Source: Microbacterium sp. zg-B96
GTDB taxonomy: Bacteria; Actinomycetota; Actinomycetes; Actinomycetales; Microbacteriaceae
Assembly (NCBI RefSeq): GCF_030246865.1
Contig: NZ_CP126738.1
Coordinates: 2,666,001 to 2,730,000 of the forward strand
DNA length: 64,000 bases
Reading direction: 5' to 3'
In this document: in pieces, positions 7,656-15,307 of the stretch
Layout: each line of letters opens with the position of its first letter
How positions within the stretch are numbered: position 1 is the stretch's first letter
Translations under genes and position numbers: made by a program
Notes under the pieces: generated by a model
Told to the model about the DNA's origin: nothing
The model's database searches: none
The model's input: only the letters and a program-made list of their open reading frames with translations

Positions 7656-8291
7656 CTAGGACTGAACCCGTGCCGCATTCGCTTGGAGACGTGTCCGTGC
7701 CTTTTCCGCGGCCTCACGCACCTTCATGACGTCGTCGGCGATCGCTTGCAGCGACACCTCCACATCGAGGACGGAAATGCTGAGCTTCGCGTTGTCGATC
7801 AGCCGCAAGTACATTGCCGGTTGGTCACCGACGATGACTGCGGACTCGCGCGGTCCGATCGTCCTATCAACCACATAACTTCCTCCGCCGAAGAAGTAGG
7901 CATCCAGGCGTTCATCGAAGTGTTCGAAGGCATTCCGAACGTTTCGATCCTTCAAAACGAGCCCGTGGGACGGCTGAAGTTGCAGCGCCTCGCACAGCCG
8001 CGCCCCTCGATTCAGCGAGAACTGCCGGATCGCCTTCTTGCGTGCGCGCTGAGGATCACTACTCCGGGGCATTGGCGGAGCAGGCCAGAGTAGCTTGGAT
8101 ATCTGTGCCGCAGCGCCGAGCAGTGACTGAGCCGCTGCGAAGGCTCGCGCGATCGATTCCAAGGCGCTGGTCTGCATCGCACCGTTGAAGGCATCTATCG
8201 CCATCGCAGCGGCTTCGGCCTGATGCTCCAGCTCTCCCAAGTACGTCAAGAGCTGCCATTCAGTGATCTCCACCGCGAGTTCGTCCCCCAC
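7656..8291 (-). CDS. HEPN-like hypothetical protein (element cargo)
   Basis: A 211-residue, mainly helical soluble protein, read against the other genes of the element. The central segment has R-N-A-F-E-H (R119 to H124), an RX4H motif followed by FDERLD. This is the catalytic signature of HEPN-domain RNases seen in toxin and phage-defence proteins. A helical N-terminal half with two long amphipathic helices precedes it, and an alternating strand/helix tail follows. The start is GTG at 8291. No MNT-type antitoxin is adjacent. The RNase role is inferred from one motif; the protein could instead be an uncharacterised family with a chance match. Confidence 0.55.
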   Translation of the reverse strand: MGDELAVEITEWQLLTYLGELEHQAEAAAMAIDAFNGAMQTSALESIARAFAAAQSLLGAAAQISKLLWPAPPMPRSSDPQRARKKAIRQFSLNRGARLCEALQLQPSHGLVLKDRNVRNAFEHFDERLDAYFFGGGSYVVDRTIGPRESAVIVGDQPAMYLRLIDNAKLSISVLDVEVSLQAIADDVMKVREAAEKARTRLQANAARVQS

Positions 8292-8381
8292 ACGGGAACG
8301 CTATCGGACCCTTGATCCTGTGTAGAGGATTTCGGGAGCGGCCTCCGCGGGTATGTCGGTAGCGGGTGCCATGCTCGCGCC

Positions 8382-8675
8382 ATGGGGAAGAACGCACAGC
8401 GTCGCCGGGCGGCGCGCAACGCATCCACTGGCGCACCGCATACCGCCGGGTCGCAGGGTGGCATCGGGGTTGATTCGCTCGGGGCCGGCGGAACCGCATG
8501 CACTGCGTGCTCCTCATCCAAGCTGACGTGGTGGCCGAGCCTGGCCGATGCGCTCTCGTTCGGCTCCGCCGGAGCACCCGTTCGACGGGCGGACAGCCGC
8601 GCATGGAGTTGCGGGGACTGCGGGCTCCTTGGCTTCGCTGACGCCGCGCCGAGTGACCACGGCCTAGCCTGGTAG
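8382..8675 (+). CDS. small zinc-ribbon-like protein
   Basis: A 97-residue protein with a basic N-terminus (MGKNAQRRRAAR) and two CxxC knuckles, C40/C43 and C77/C80, about 34 residues apart. Tryptophans lie beside both, as in zinc ribbons. Third-position GC is high, unlike the opposite strand. No specific family is recognised. The basic tail plus zinc ribbon suggests nucleic-acid binding. It is 27 bases upstream of the HTH gene in the same direction. Confidence 0.55.
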   Translation: MGKNAQRRRAARNASTGAPHTAGSQGGIGVDSLGAGGTACTACSSSKLTWWPSLADALSFGSAGAPVRRADSRAWSCGDCGLLGFADAAPSDHGLAW

Positions 8676-8685
8676 TCCCGACAAC

Positions 8686-8694
8686 TGAGACTAG
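8686..8694 (+). promoter_or_regulatory. TGAGACTAG half-site before the HTH gene
   Basis: The word TGAGACTAG lies 8 bases before the HTH gene start. The same word (or its complement) recurs at 9105-9111 and on both sides of the operator at the int start. The recurrence only at these two starts suggests a binding site for a protein of the element. Confidence 0.4.
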
Positions 8695-8702
8695 GCGGAC
8701 GC

Positions 8703-9107
8703 ATGGCAGACTTCCGATCTGAGCGGATGGCCTCTCCTGAGGGGGAAGGCCGCGCAAAGAATGCCCTCGAGGGCGCCTGGGATACGTACTACGCGGCCAA
8801 TCGGGCGGTGAACAAGCCGATCTTTGCCGCTTTCCCGTGGATCAAGACGATGATGCGCGGGCAGGCCGCCTCGGCTGCCGTCGATGTATTCGGCTTCTGG
8901 CTCGCGTGGCGTCTCTTCGGTGGTTTCGAGGGTTTGCAGGAGCACCTCGGCATGAGCCGCTCCACGATCTATCGCCGGATCGCCGCGTTCCGCTCCGTGT
9001 TCGGGGAACACCCTGACGTATACGAATTCCCCGGCATCACAGTCGATGTCGAGGCCTTCTACGCGGGACTGACCGCACAGGGCGGCCCCAAGAAGGAAGA
9101 CTCCTAG
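8703..9107 (+). CDS. HTH DNA-binding protein of the element
   Basis: A 134-residue protein with a helix-turn-helix at about residues 77-98 (LQEHLGMSRSTIYRR, with a typical GMSRSTIYR recognition helix). The first 60 residues form helices ending in a tryptophan-rich hydrophobic stretch, and an acidic C-terminus follows. It may be an excisionase or a repressor controlling rep/int, given its place just before int and the repeated TGAGACTAG words near both genes. The ATG at 8703 is the first in frame. I do not recognise a named family. Confidence 0.65.
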   Translation: MADFRSERMASPEGEGRAKNALEGAWDTYYAANRAVNKPIFAAFPWIKTMMRGQAASAAVDVFGFWLAWRLFGGFEGLQEHLGMSRSTIYRRIAAFRSVFGEHPDVYEFPGITVDVEAFYAGLTAQGGPKKEDS

Positions 9108-9115
9108 TCTCGGAG

Positions 9116-9160
9116 TTGACACTACGCGGCGCGCAGGCCTACAGTCTCAATTGTGAGACT
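9116..9160 (+). promoter_or_regulatory. int promoter with overlapping operator
   Basis: TTGACA at 9116-9121, an 18-base spacer and TACAGT at 9140-9145 form a good promoter. Its expected start point falls at or next to the GTG at 9153, implying a leaderless int message. An inverted repeat AGTCTCA-ATTG-TGAGACT (9143-9160) covers the -10 box and the start codon, an ideal place for repression. Confidence 0.6.
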
Positions 9161-10169
9161 AGACCCTGCGACGACGACTCTTGCTGAGTTCTTCAGCGAG
9201 TATCGCGCGCTCTTCCTCGATGGCCTCACGTCCAACGCATGCCAGTCCTACGAGCGCGCGTGGGCGCTGCGCGTGGAGCCGTCCCTCGGCGCGCTGCCGC
9301 TCACGGATCTCCGCCCTCTGACGATCGCCAAGGCGCGCGCGGACTGGTCGGGTGCAGCGTCCACCAAGGGCGACGCTCTCGCGCTTCTATCGAAGATCCT
9401 CGGCTTCGCCGTCATGGACGGATTGCTGCCGTCGAACCCGTGTCGTTCGCTCCCCCGCTCTCGCGGCAAGGCGTCAGAGCCTGAGTGGACGTCGCGTGCG
9501 CTCGATGACCTGCAGGTGCGGCGGATGCTCGCCCTCACGGTCTTTCACCCGCACGGGCAGCGCGCTCTTGCAGGCCTTGCGTTCACCGGCCTCCGCCTGG
9601 GGGAACTCGTTGGCCTCCGCTGGGAGGACCTGGACGAGCAGCGCGGCCTGCTGACCGTTCGCCGTACCTTCTCGCCTGACGGGCATGGGCGACTGGTCGA
9701 GCGGTCAACCAAGAGTGGCAAGTCCCGCCAGGTTCCGATCATCGACGAGCTGGTGCCCTGGCTCGACGCCGCACGCGGCGCAGGACACGATCACATCTTC
9801 ACCGGGAAGCTCGGCGGCCCTTTCGACAGCGGCAACCTCGCCCGCGCTGTCCGGTGGCACGCGATCCGTGACCAAATCGCGACGTTCGCTGACGGCCACC
9901 CTCTGCGCTTCCACGACCTACGGCACACGTTCCTGTCGCGGCTGGCCCGCCACGGCATCGCACCTGCCCACATTCAGAAGGTCGCAGGGCACGCGTCGAT
10001 CACGACCACCGAGCGGTACACCCACCTGTCAGGCACGGAGGCAGCTCTCGCGGTGCGAGCCGCGGTCAACGGCGCGATTCGTGAGGTCACTTTCCGAGGG
10101 GGTGAGATCGCGGCAGAAGCGGGCCACACACGAAAAAACCCCCGGAAATCCGGGGGTTTCAATTTGTAG
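9153..10169 (+). CDS. int: tyrosine recombinase/integrase
   Basis: A 338-residue phage-type integrase. The N-terminal SAM-like core-binding domain covers about 10-100. The catalytic domain carries R148 in TGLRLGE, the HDLRH motif (H254, R257), H280 in AGHASI and the nucleophile Y289 in TERYTH. It catalyses site-specific integration and excision at tRNA-Met. The last 11 or so codons and the TAG stop run through the attachment repeat. The tail (KNPRKSGGFNL) is therefore encoded by the terminator hairpin, and the stop codon uses the last bases of the tRNA gene. The GTG start has no Shine-Dalgarno sequence, in line with a leaderless message. Confidence 0.92.
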   Translation: MRLDPATTTLAEFFSEYRALFLDGLTSNACQSYERAWALRVEPSLGALPLTDLRPLTIAKARADWSGAASTKGDALALLSKILGFAVMDGLLPSNPCRSLPRSRGKASEPEWTSRALDDLQVRRMLALTVFHPHGQRALAGLAFTGLRLGELVGLRWEDLDEQRGLLTVRRTFSPDGHGRLVERSTKSGKSRQVPIIDELVPWLDAARGAGHDHIFTGKLGGPFDSGNLARAVRWHAIRDQIATFADGHPLRFHDLRHTFLSRLARHGIAPAHIQKVAGHASITTTERYTHLSGTEAALAVRAAVNGAIREVTFRGGEIAAEAGHTRKNPRKSGGFNL

Positions 10170-10213
10170 CAGGAGAGAGATTCGAACTCTCGACCTCACG
10201 ATTATGAGTCGTG
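10129..10213. repeat. right attachment repeat (attR)
   Basis: The second copy of the 85-bp repeat (see 6118-6202). It overlaps the end of int, the terminator and the 3' part of the intact tRNA-Met up to its anticodon stem. Sequence left of the crossover is element-derived and rebuilds the tRNA 3' end. Confidence 0.92.
10133..10159 (-). terminator. tRNA-Met terminator supplied by the element
   Basis: A 10-bp stem (10136-10145 with 10150-10159) with an AAAT loop, then six T on the minus strand, eight bases past the tRNA 3' end. It is also inside the coding end of int. Confidence 0.85.
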
Positions 10214-10240
10214 CGCTCTCACCAACTGAGCTACCCTGCC
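10167..10240 (-). tRNA. tRNA-Met (CAT)
   Basis: A complete cloverleaf on the minus strand: acceptor GGCAGGG with UCCUGCU (G-U at both ends), D arm, anticodon stem CACGA/UCGUG with loop CUCAUAA (anticodon CAU at 10204-10206), T arm GAGAG/CTCTC and discriminator A. CCA is not encoded. The D-arm and acceptor features fit the elongator rather than the initiator. It is the integration site of the element. Confidence 0.93.
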
Positions 10241-10264
10241 GCGACGCATCCGGTGGATGCTTCG

Positions 10265-10336
<72 letters not shown>

Positions 10337-10400
10337 GTGCAGCCTGCAAGCAGGCAACTAGACGAGGATATCAGAGCAAAAGCATCCTCAGAAACGCGGG

Positions 10401-11600
10401 TCACCCCACGGTGTGCTGGTACATCCACTCGAGGGGGTCGACCTTGGTGGTGCCGTTCTGCCACACCTCGAAGTGCAGGTGCGCGCCGAACGAGTAGCCG
10501 GTGTCCCCGACGGTCCCCAGCACGTCGCCCGCCTTGACGGTGTCGCCGGTGCTGACCCGCAGCGAGCCGTACTCCATGTGGGCGTAGTGGCTCGAGACGA
10601 GCTCGCCGTTGATCTCATGGTCGACAACGACGTGCACACCGTAGAGGCCGCCCGATTCGGTCGCGATGCGAACCGTGCCGTCGGCGATCGTGTGGATCTC
10701 CGCGCCCTGCCCCGGCACGAAGTCGACGCCGTGGTGCATGCTGCCGTCGCGCATCTGGAAGCCCCACGTGTAGGGCACACCCACCGGGAAGGGCCACTGC
10801 ACGGGAGAGCTGGGGTTGCTGATGAAGGAATTGTCGAAGTTGCGCACGCCCGAGGCGGCCGCCAGATCCGCCATCGTGGCGGTCGAGTAGCTCTCGGTGC
10901 GTTCGAGGGTCACGTCGTGCACGGTCGACGAGGCGACGAAAGCCTGAATCTCTTCGCCGTCGGCCGAGGCGGCCGCGCTGGGCGACGCGGTCGCCACATC
11001 GGCCTTCAGATCTGCGGAGGCCGAAAGTGCCGCAGCGGGAGTCGTCAGCCCGACTGCGAGCAAGCCGACCACGCTCATGGCGCCGATGGACACGGATGCC
11101 GCGGCGAGACGCTTGCGGGCCGACGTCCACAACGGGTGGCGGGGCTGCGCGCTGGCCGGCGCACAGGGCGACTGCTCCTGCGCGAGCGCGGCGGCAGCCA
11201 CCTGCACGGGCGTCTGCCCAGTGAAGGCGAACAGCCGGGCGGCACGCTCGAACTCGTCGCCCTGCAGCGGGGCGGGCACGTCGCCCACGACGCGGCGCGC
11301 GCGGCGGGAAGCCGGGGGCGAGACGGCCTCACCGACAGCGGCGGACCCGATAGTGGTTTTCCTTGGCCCTGTCAAGGGGTGCGCATCAGGAAGCAGGGAT
11401 GCGGGAAGCTCTACTTCAGCAGCCGCGACAACAAAGGCTGCACCCTCACCGGCTTCGCTTTGCGGCGTCGTCGGCTGAGCAGCACGGCGGCGCAATTCAG
11501 CGCGCGTGAGGGCGCCCGAGGTCTCGGGCGCTGGTTTGGCGACGGTGCGGCTGGACCGGCGCGAAGGCGCAGGAATTGCCGGATGGGCGTCGAAGGTCAA
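10401..11600 (-). CDS. membrane-anchored M23 family metallopeptidase
   Basis: A 399-residue cell-wall endopeptidase. A disordered, charged cytoplasmic region (about 1-160) is followed by one membrane segment at 166-192, a linker, then the LytM/M23 domain. The zinc ligands are HHGVD (H290, D293) and HLHFE (H376), so it should cut peptidoglycan peptides outside the membrane. The frame can only begin with TTG at 11600, because an in-frame stop lies just upstream. A later start would still keep the membrane segment. The 148 bases to the next gene contain GTAACGATCGTATAAAC, reminiscent of MtrA-type sites, but I could not confirm a promoter. Confidence 0.85.
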   Translation of the reverse strand: MTFDAHPAIPAPSRRSSRTVAKPAPETSGALTRAELRRRAAQPTTPQSEAGEGAAFVVAAAEVELPASLLPDAHPLTGPRKTTIGSAAVGEAVSPPASRRARRVVGDVPAPLQGDEFERAARLFAFTGQTPVQVAAAALAQEQSPCAPASAQPRHPLWTSARKRLAAASVSIGAMSVVGLLAVGLTTPAAALSASADLKADVATASPSAAASADGEEIQAFVASSTVHDVTLERTESYSTATMADLAAASGVRNFDNSFISNPSSPVQWPFPVGVPYTWGFQMRDGSMHHGVDFVPGQGAEIHTIADGTVRIATESGGLYGVHVVVDHEINGELVSSHYAHMEYGSLRVSTGDTVKAGDVLGTVGDTGYSFGAHLHFEVWQNGTTKVDPLEWMYQHTVG

Positions 11601-11748
11601 CTCGTGGCTCTCGGGTCAGCCGCTCGGGGGGCGGAGGGACGTCTTCGGGTGGAAGTGACGTCACCTTCGTCGTTCGGGCCGAGAAAGTAACGATCGTATA
11701 AACACTACCGCGCGCACGCTCGAAATGCCACGCGAGTATTGGACCGAT

Positions 11749-12573
11749 TCATTCGGCGCGCCCAACCTCCGGCGCGGCGCCCGAGAACAGCACCTGCGAC
11801 AGGCGCTCGACCAGGGTCGCGTTGCCCACGATCGTCATCTCGCGCGTCGGCGCGGCGCCCGGGACCCCGACCGCCACTCCCCCGGCTTCTTGCACCAGCA
11901 GCACTCCGGCGGCGTGGTCCCACGGGTTCAATCCGCGTTCGAAGTAGCCGTCCAGTCGGCCCGCCGCGACGTAGGCCAGATCAAGCGAGGCGGCGCCGAT
12001 GCGGCGGATGTCCCGCGCGAGCGGCATGACCCGTCCGAGCAGCGCGAGCTGCGGGGCGTGGCTGGCCGGGTCGTAGCCGAAGCCGGTTGCCAGCAGCGAC
12101 CCGGCCGGGTTCACCTCGCTGTTGACGGCGATGCGACGGCCACCCAGCCAGGCGCCGCCGCCGCGCACGGCATGGAACATCTCGCCCAGCGCCGGGGCAT
12201 ACACCGCTCCGGCGAGCGCGGTCCACGTGCGCGGATCGGGGTCGCCGCTGACGGCGGCGATGCTGACGGCATACGACGGGATGCCGTAGGCGTAGTTGAC
12301 CGTGCCGTCGATGGGATCGACCACCCAGGTGATGCCGGTGGTGCCGGGTTCGGCGTCGGACTCCTCCCCGAGGAACCCGTCGCCCGGTCGGGCTGCCGCG
12401 ATGCGCTTGTGGATGAGAGCCTCGACCTCACGGTCGGCCTCGGTGACGATGTCGGCGAGCGCCGACTTGCTCGCCGCGATCGACACTCCCTCACTGCGGC
12501 GCGCGTGCGCGAGCGCCCCGGCCTCCGTAGCGATCTCGATGGCGAGCGTTCCAAGTTCTTGCTCCAGACTCAT
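11749..12573 (-). CDS. inositol monophosphatase family protein
   Basis: A 274-residue Mg-dependent phosphatase. It has the metal-binding FLGEES motif, WVVDPIDGTVNY (D-P-I-D-G-T) and the C-terminal NPWDHAAG motif. Activity may be on inositol-1-phosphate, histidinol phosphate or PAP; the motifs do not separate these. The ATG at 12573 is preferred over a GTG three codons upstream. It diverges from the oxidoreductase gene, with 32 bases between starts. Confidence 0.88.
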   Translation of the reverse strand: MSLEQELGTLAIEIATEAGALAHARRSEGVSIAASKSALADIVTEADREVEALIHKRIAAARPGDGFLGEESDAEPGTTGITWVVDPIDGTVNYAYGIPSYAVSIAAVSGDPDPRTWTALAGAVYAPALGEMFHAVRGGGAWLGGRRIAVNSEVNPAGSLLATGFGYDPASHAPQLALLGRVMPLARDIRRIGAASLDLAYVAAGRLDGYFERGLNPWDHAAGVLLVQEAGGVAVGVPGAAPTREMTIVGNATLVERLSQVLFSGAAPEVGRAE

Positions 12574-12605
12574 GCGCTCCACGCTACGCGCACTATCGTG
12601 GCGCC

Positions 12606-14186
12606 ATGGTCGAGGCAGCCCGCACGCACGACGTCGTCATCGTCGGGGGTGGGCATAACGCCCTCGTCGCAGCCGCTTACCTGGCCCAGGCCGGCAAGAC
12701 CGTGGCGGTGCTCGAGCGGCTCGCGCACTTCGGCGGTGCCGCGGTCTCGGAGCAGCCGTGGGCCGGCATCGAGGCGCGATTGTCGCGCTACTCCTATCTG
12801 GTCAGCCTGCTCCCGGCACGCATCGTGGACGACCTCGGGCTTCGCATCACGCTGCGCCGCCGCCGTTACTCCTCCTACACGCCCGACCCGGCACGACCCG
12901 AACGCGGCATCCTGATCGACACGGCGGATGCCGCCGTCACCGCCGAGAGCTTCACCCGCACCACCGGCGATGCCACCGAAGCGCAGCGGTTCGCCGCGTT
13001 CGGGGCACGACTGAACCCGCTCGCCCGAGCGATCTTCCCGACGGTCACCGAGCCGCTGGCCCGCGCGAGCGAGCTGCGCGCCCGCGTCGGCGACGATGCC
13101 CTCTGGGAGGCGGTGACGGCGGCCCCGCTGGGCGCACTGCTGCGCGAGAGCCTGCACACCGACCTGGGGCGGGGCATCGCGCTGACCGACGGCCTCATCG
13201 GCACGTTCGCCGCGAGCGACGACGCGAGCCTGCGACAGAACCGCTGCTTCCTCTACCACGTCATCGGCGGCGGCACCGGAGACTGGGACGTACCGGTGGG
13301 CGGCATGGGCCACGTCTCGGCAGAGCTGGAGCGCGCCGCGCGCGCGGCCGGCGCCCAGCTCATCCCCGGCGCGCGCGTCACATCGGTGGCACCCGACGGT
13401 GAGGTGCGCACCGCCGACGGCAGATCCTTCTGCGGCCGGATCGTGCTGAGCGGCGTGGGTCCCGCGGTGCTGCACGAACTTCTCGAGGCGACGGGCGCGG
13501 CCTCCGCGGTTCCGCGGCGTCCAGAGGGGGCACAGGTCAAGGTGAACATGCTGCTGCGCCGCCTGCCACGGCTGCGCGACACCGCGGTGGCACCCGCTGC
13601 CGCATTCGCCGGCACATTCCACATCAACGAGACGTTGACACAGTTGGATGCCGCGCACGCTGCGGCATCCGCGGGGCGACTGCCCGAGCCGCTGCCGGCG
13701 GAGATCTACTGCCACTCGCTGACGGACCCCACGATCCTGGGACCCGAGCTGCGCGCGTCCGGCTCCCACACCCTGACCCTGTTCGGACTGCAGGTGCCAC
13801 ACCGGGTGATTGCCGGTGTGGACCCCGAGCGCGCGCGCGCCGACCTGCTGAGCGCCGCGCAGGCGACGCTGGACAGCGTGCTCGCCGAGCCGATCACCGA
13901 CGTGCTCCACGGAACCGCCGACGGCACGCCCTGCATCGAGGCGCGCACCACCGGCGACCTCGAAACGGCACTGGCAATGACGGGGGGCGACATCTTCCAC
14001 GGCGACCTGTCGTGGCCCTGGGCGGATGACGACGACCCCCTCGACTCCCCCGCGCACCGCTGGGGCGTGGCCACCGACCACGCCCACGTGCTGTGGTGCG
14101 GGTCGGCGGCACGCCGCGGCGGCGCGGTCAGCGGCATCGGTGGCCACAATGCGGCCATGGCCGCGTTGGAGCTTCTCGGGCGATAG
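12606..14186 (+). CDS. FAD-dependent phytoene-desaturase-like oxidoreductase
   Basis: A 526-residue NAD(P)/FAD-dependent amine-oxidase-fold protein. The dinucleotide loop VVIVGGGHNALVAAAYLAQAG is at residues 9-29, followed by E38 and a GGAA turn. A C-terminal SGIGGHNAAMAAL block contacts FAD. It resembles CrtI-like proteins, but no crt genes are nearby, so carotenoid use is not supported by context. It may act on another isoprenoid or lipid. The ATG is at 12606. Confidence 0.85.
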   Translation: MVEAARTHDVVIVGGGHNALVAAAYLAQAGKTVAVLERLAHFGGAAVSEQPWAGIEARLSRYSYLVSLLPARIVDDLGLRITLRRRRYSSYTPDPARPERGILIDTADAAVTAESFTRTTGDATEAQRFAAFGARLNPLARAIFPTVTEPLARASELRARVGDDALWEAVTAAPLGALLRESLHTDLGRGIALTDGLIGTFAASDDASLRQNRCFLYHVIGGGTGDWDVPVGGMGHVSAELERAARAAGAQLIPGARVTSVAPDGEVRTADGRSFCGRIVLSGVGPAVLHELLEATGAASAVPRRPEGAQVKVNMLLRRLPRLRDTAVAPAAAFAGTFHINETLTQLDAAHAAASAGRLPEPLPAEIYCHSLTDPTILGPELRASGSHTLTLFGLQVPHRVIAGVDPERARADLLSAAQATLDSVLAEPITDVLHGTADGTPCIEARTTGDLETALAMTGGDIFHGDLSWPWADDDDPLDSPAHRWGVATDHAHVLWCGSAARRGGAVSGIGGHNAAMAALELLGR

Positions 14187-14189
14187 GCC

Positions 14190-15200
14190 TTACGGCTTCG
14201 GCGGCAGCGGCGGCACGGGGGGCAGCGGCGGCACGGGCGGCAGCGGCGGCTCGGCCTCGGGCTGCGGCGCGGGCGTGTGCGAGGACGGTCGCGTCTGCTC
14301 GGTCGCATCGTCGACCGGCGCCGGCTCGTACGCGACCGCCGCATACGGGTCGTGTGCCTGCGCCGCGGGCGCACTCTGCTGCTCGACAGCGGGCGTGGAT
14401 GCCGCATTCGCCGGTTGCGAGTACGTGGGGTACCCGGTGTAGTACGCGTTCCAATCCGGCGAGCCGTCAGGCATGACCGGCAGCGGCGTGTAGCCGTCGG
14501 CGTACGTCGGCCACTGCTGCGTGACCGGCTGCTGCGCCTGAACCGGCGCGACGTGCGCGACGGGAGCGGCGACCGGGCGGGGCTTCTTGGGGGCGAACAG
14601 CACGTTCACGAGCGGCACGAGAGCCGTACCGACGGCGGCGAGGATCGAGATGGCCACGACGATGCGCCAGTAGATGGCGAGGAACTCGAAGAACTCCGAC
14701 AGCATCAGCGGGATCACCAGCATGACCGCAAGGATCACGACCAGCCCAATGGTGACGTAGGTCACGATCGTGGTGAACGACGTCGCATACCGCGCGTGCG
14801 CCTTCGTGAAAAGTCGAATGTGCAGCAGGGCGAGTTGCAGCACCAACACGATCAGCAGGAAGCGGAAGAAGCGGTCAGCCCCCACCCCGAAGTAACGGTC
14901 GGCCTCCGGCATCCAGATCATGAATGCGCCGATGAGGAGCGTCGCCACCCATACGGCCATGCTCGCCAGGGCGAACCAGGCGGGGCGTCGGTCGGCCAGT
15001 TGCGCCTCGAGGATCGAGACACCGGCGAACGACGCCAACAGCAGGATCGTCAGGAATGCACGGCCGACCAGGCCGTTTTCTGGGCCGAACAGCACCCAGA
15101 CTACGCACACCAGGGCCGCGGCGATCATCGCTCCGATCGCGACCCAGATCGCAGTGCGAAGTAGTTTGGCGGACGCGGGGCTTGTGATGGGCTCGGTCAT
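14190..15200 (-). CDS. integral membrane protein with proline-rich tail
   Basis: A 336-residue protein with about six hydrophobic segments between residues 15 and 200. These are followed by a cytosolic tail rich in P, A, Q and Y that ends in repeated PPLPPVP units. No family with known function is recognised. Tails of this kind are common in actinobacterial cell-envelope proteins. The ATG at 15200 begins the conserved-looking MTEPITSPAS; a longer frame to 15251 adds cysteine-rich residues with no support. Confidence 0.75.
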   Translation of the reverse strand: MTEPITSPASAKLLRTAIWVAIGAMIAAALVCVVWVLFGPENGLVGRAFLTILLLASFAGVSILEAQLADRRPAWFALASMAVWVATLLIGAFMIWMPEADRYFGVGADRFFRFLLIVLVLQLALLHIRLFTKAHARYATSFTTIVTYVTIGLVVILAVMLVIPLMLSEFFEFLAIYWRIVVAISILAAVGTALVPLVNVLFAPKKPRPVAAPVAHVAPVQAQQPVTQQWPTYADGYTPLPVMPDGSPDWNAYYTGYPTYSQPANAASTPAVEQQSAPAAQAHDPYAAVAYEPAPVDDATEQTRPSSHTPAPQPEAEPPLPPVPPLPPVPPLPPKP

Positions 15201-15307
15201 CGTCGATCCTCTCCCGCAGCACGACGGCGGCGGCGTTCCCCATCCTGACACGCCGGGAACGCGCGAACCACTTGACGTAGGATTCGCACGTTCGCAGGCT
15301 GGCCACC

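Larger units (their letters stand above)
6198..10208 (+). mobile_element. integrated Rep/Int element in tRNA-Met (about 4.0 kb)
   Basis: A compact integrative element between direct repeats of tRNA-Met. Gene order: rep (+), a short frame, a HEPN-like gene (-), a zinc-ribbon gene (+), an HTH gene (+) and int (+), with int next to the repeat that restores the intact tRNA. The Rep-plus-Int arrangement resembles the core of actinomycete integrative plasmids (AICEs such as the pSAM2 type). I see no FtsK/Tra-type translocase, relaxase or spread gene, so it is either a minimal integrating plasmid or a mobilisable one. Only one GGATGCC word occurs in 4 kb, against well over one per kb in the core regions. 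Confidence 0.88.

Noticed and set aside
7302..8093. 263-codon plus-strand frame after rep
   Set aside because: Poor third-position GC and arginine-rich translation; its second half is antisense to the HEPN-like gene.
11601..11748. c-di-AMP (ydaO-type) riboswitch before the M23 peptidase
   Set aside because: Such riboswitches often precede cell-wall hydrolases in actinobacteria, but the region is short and I could not find the conserved core blocks.
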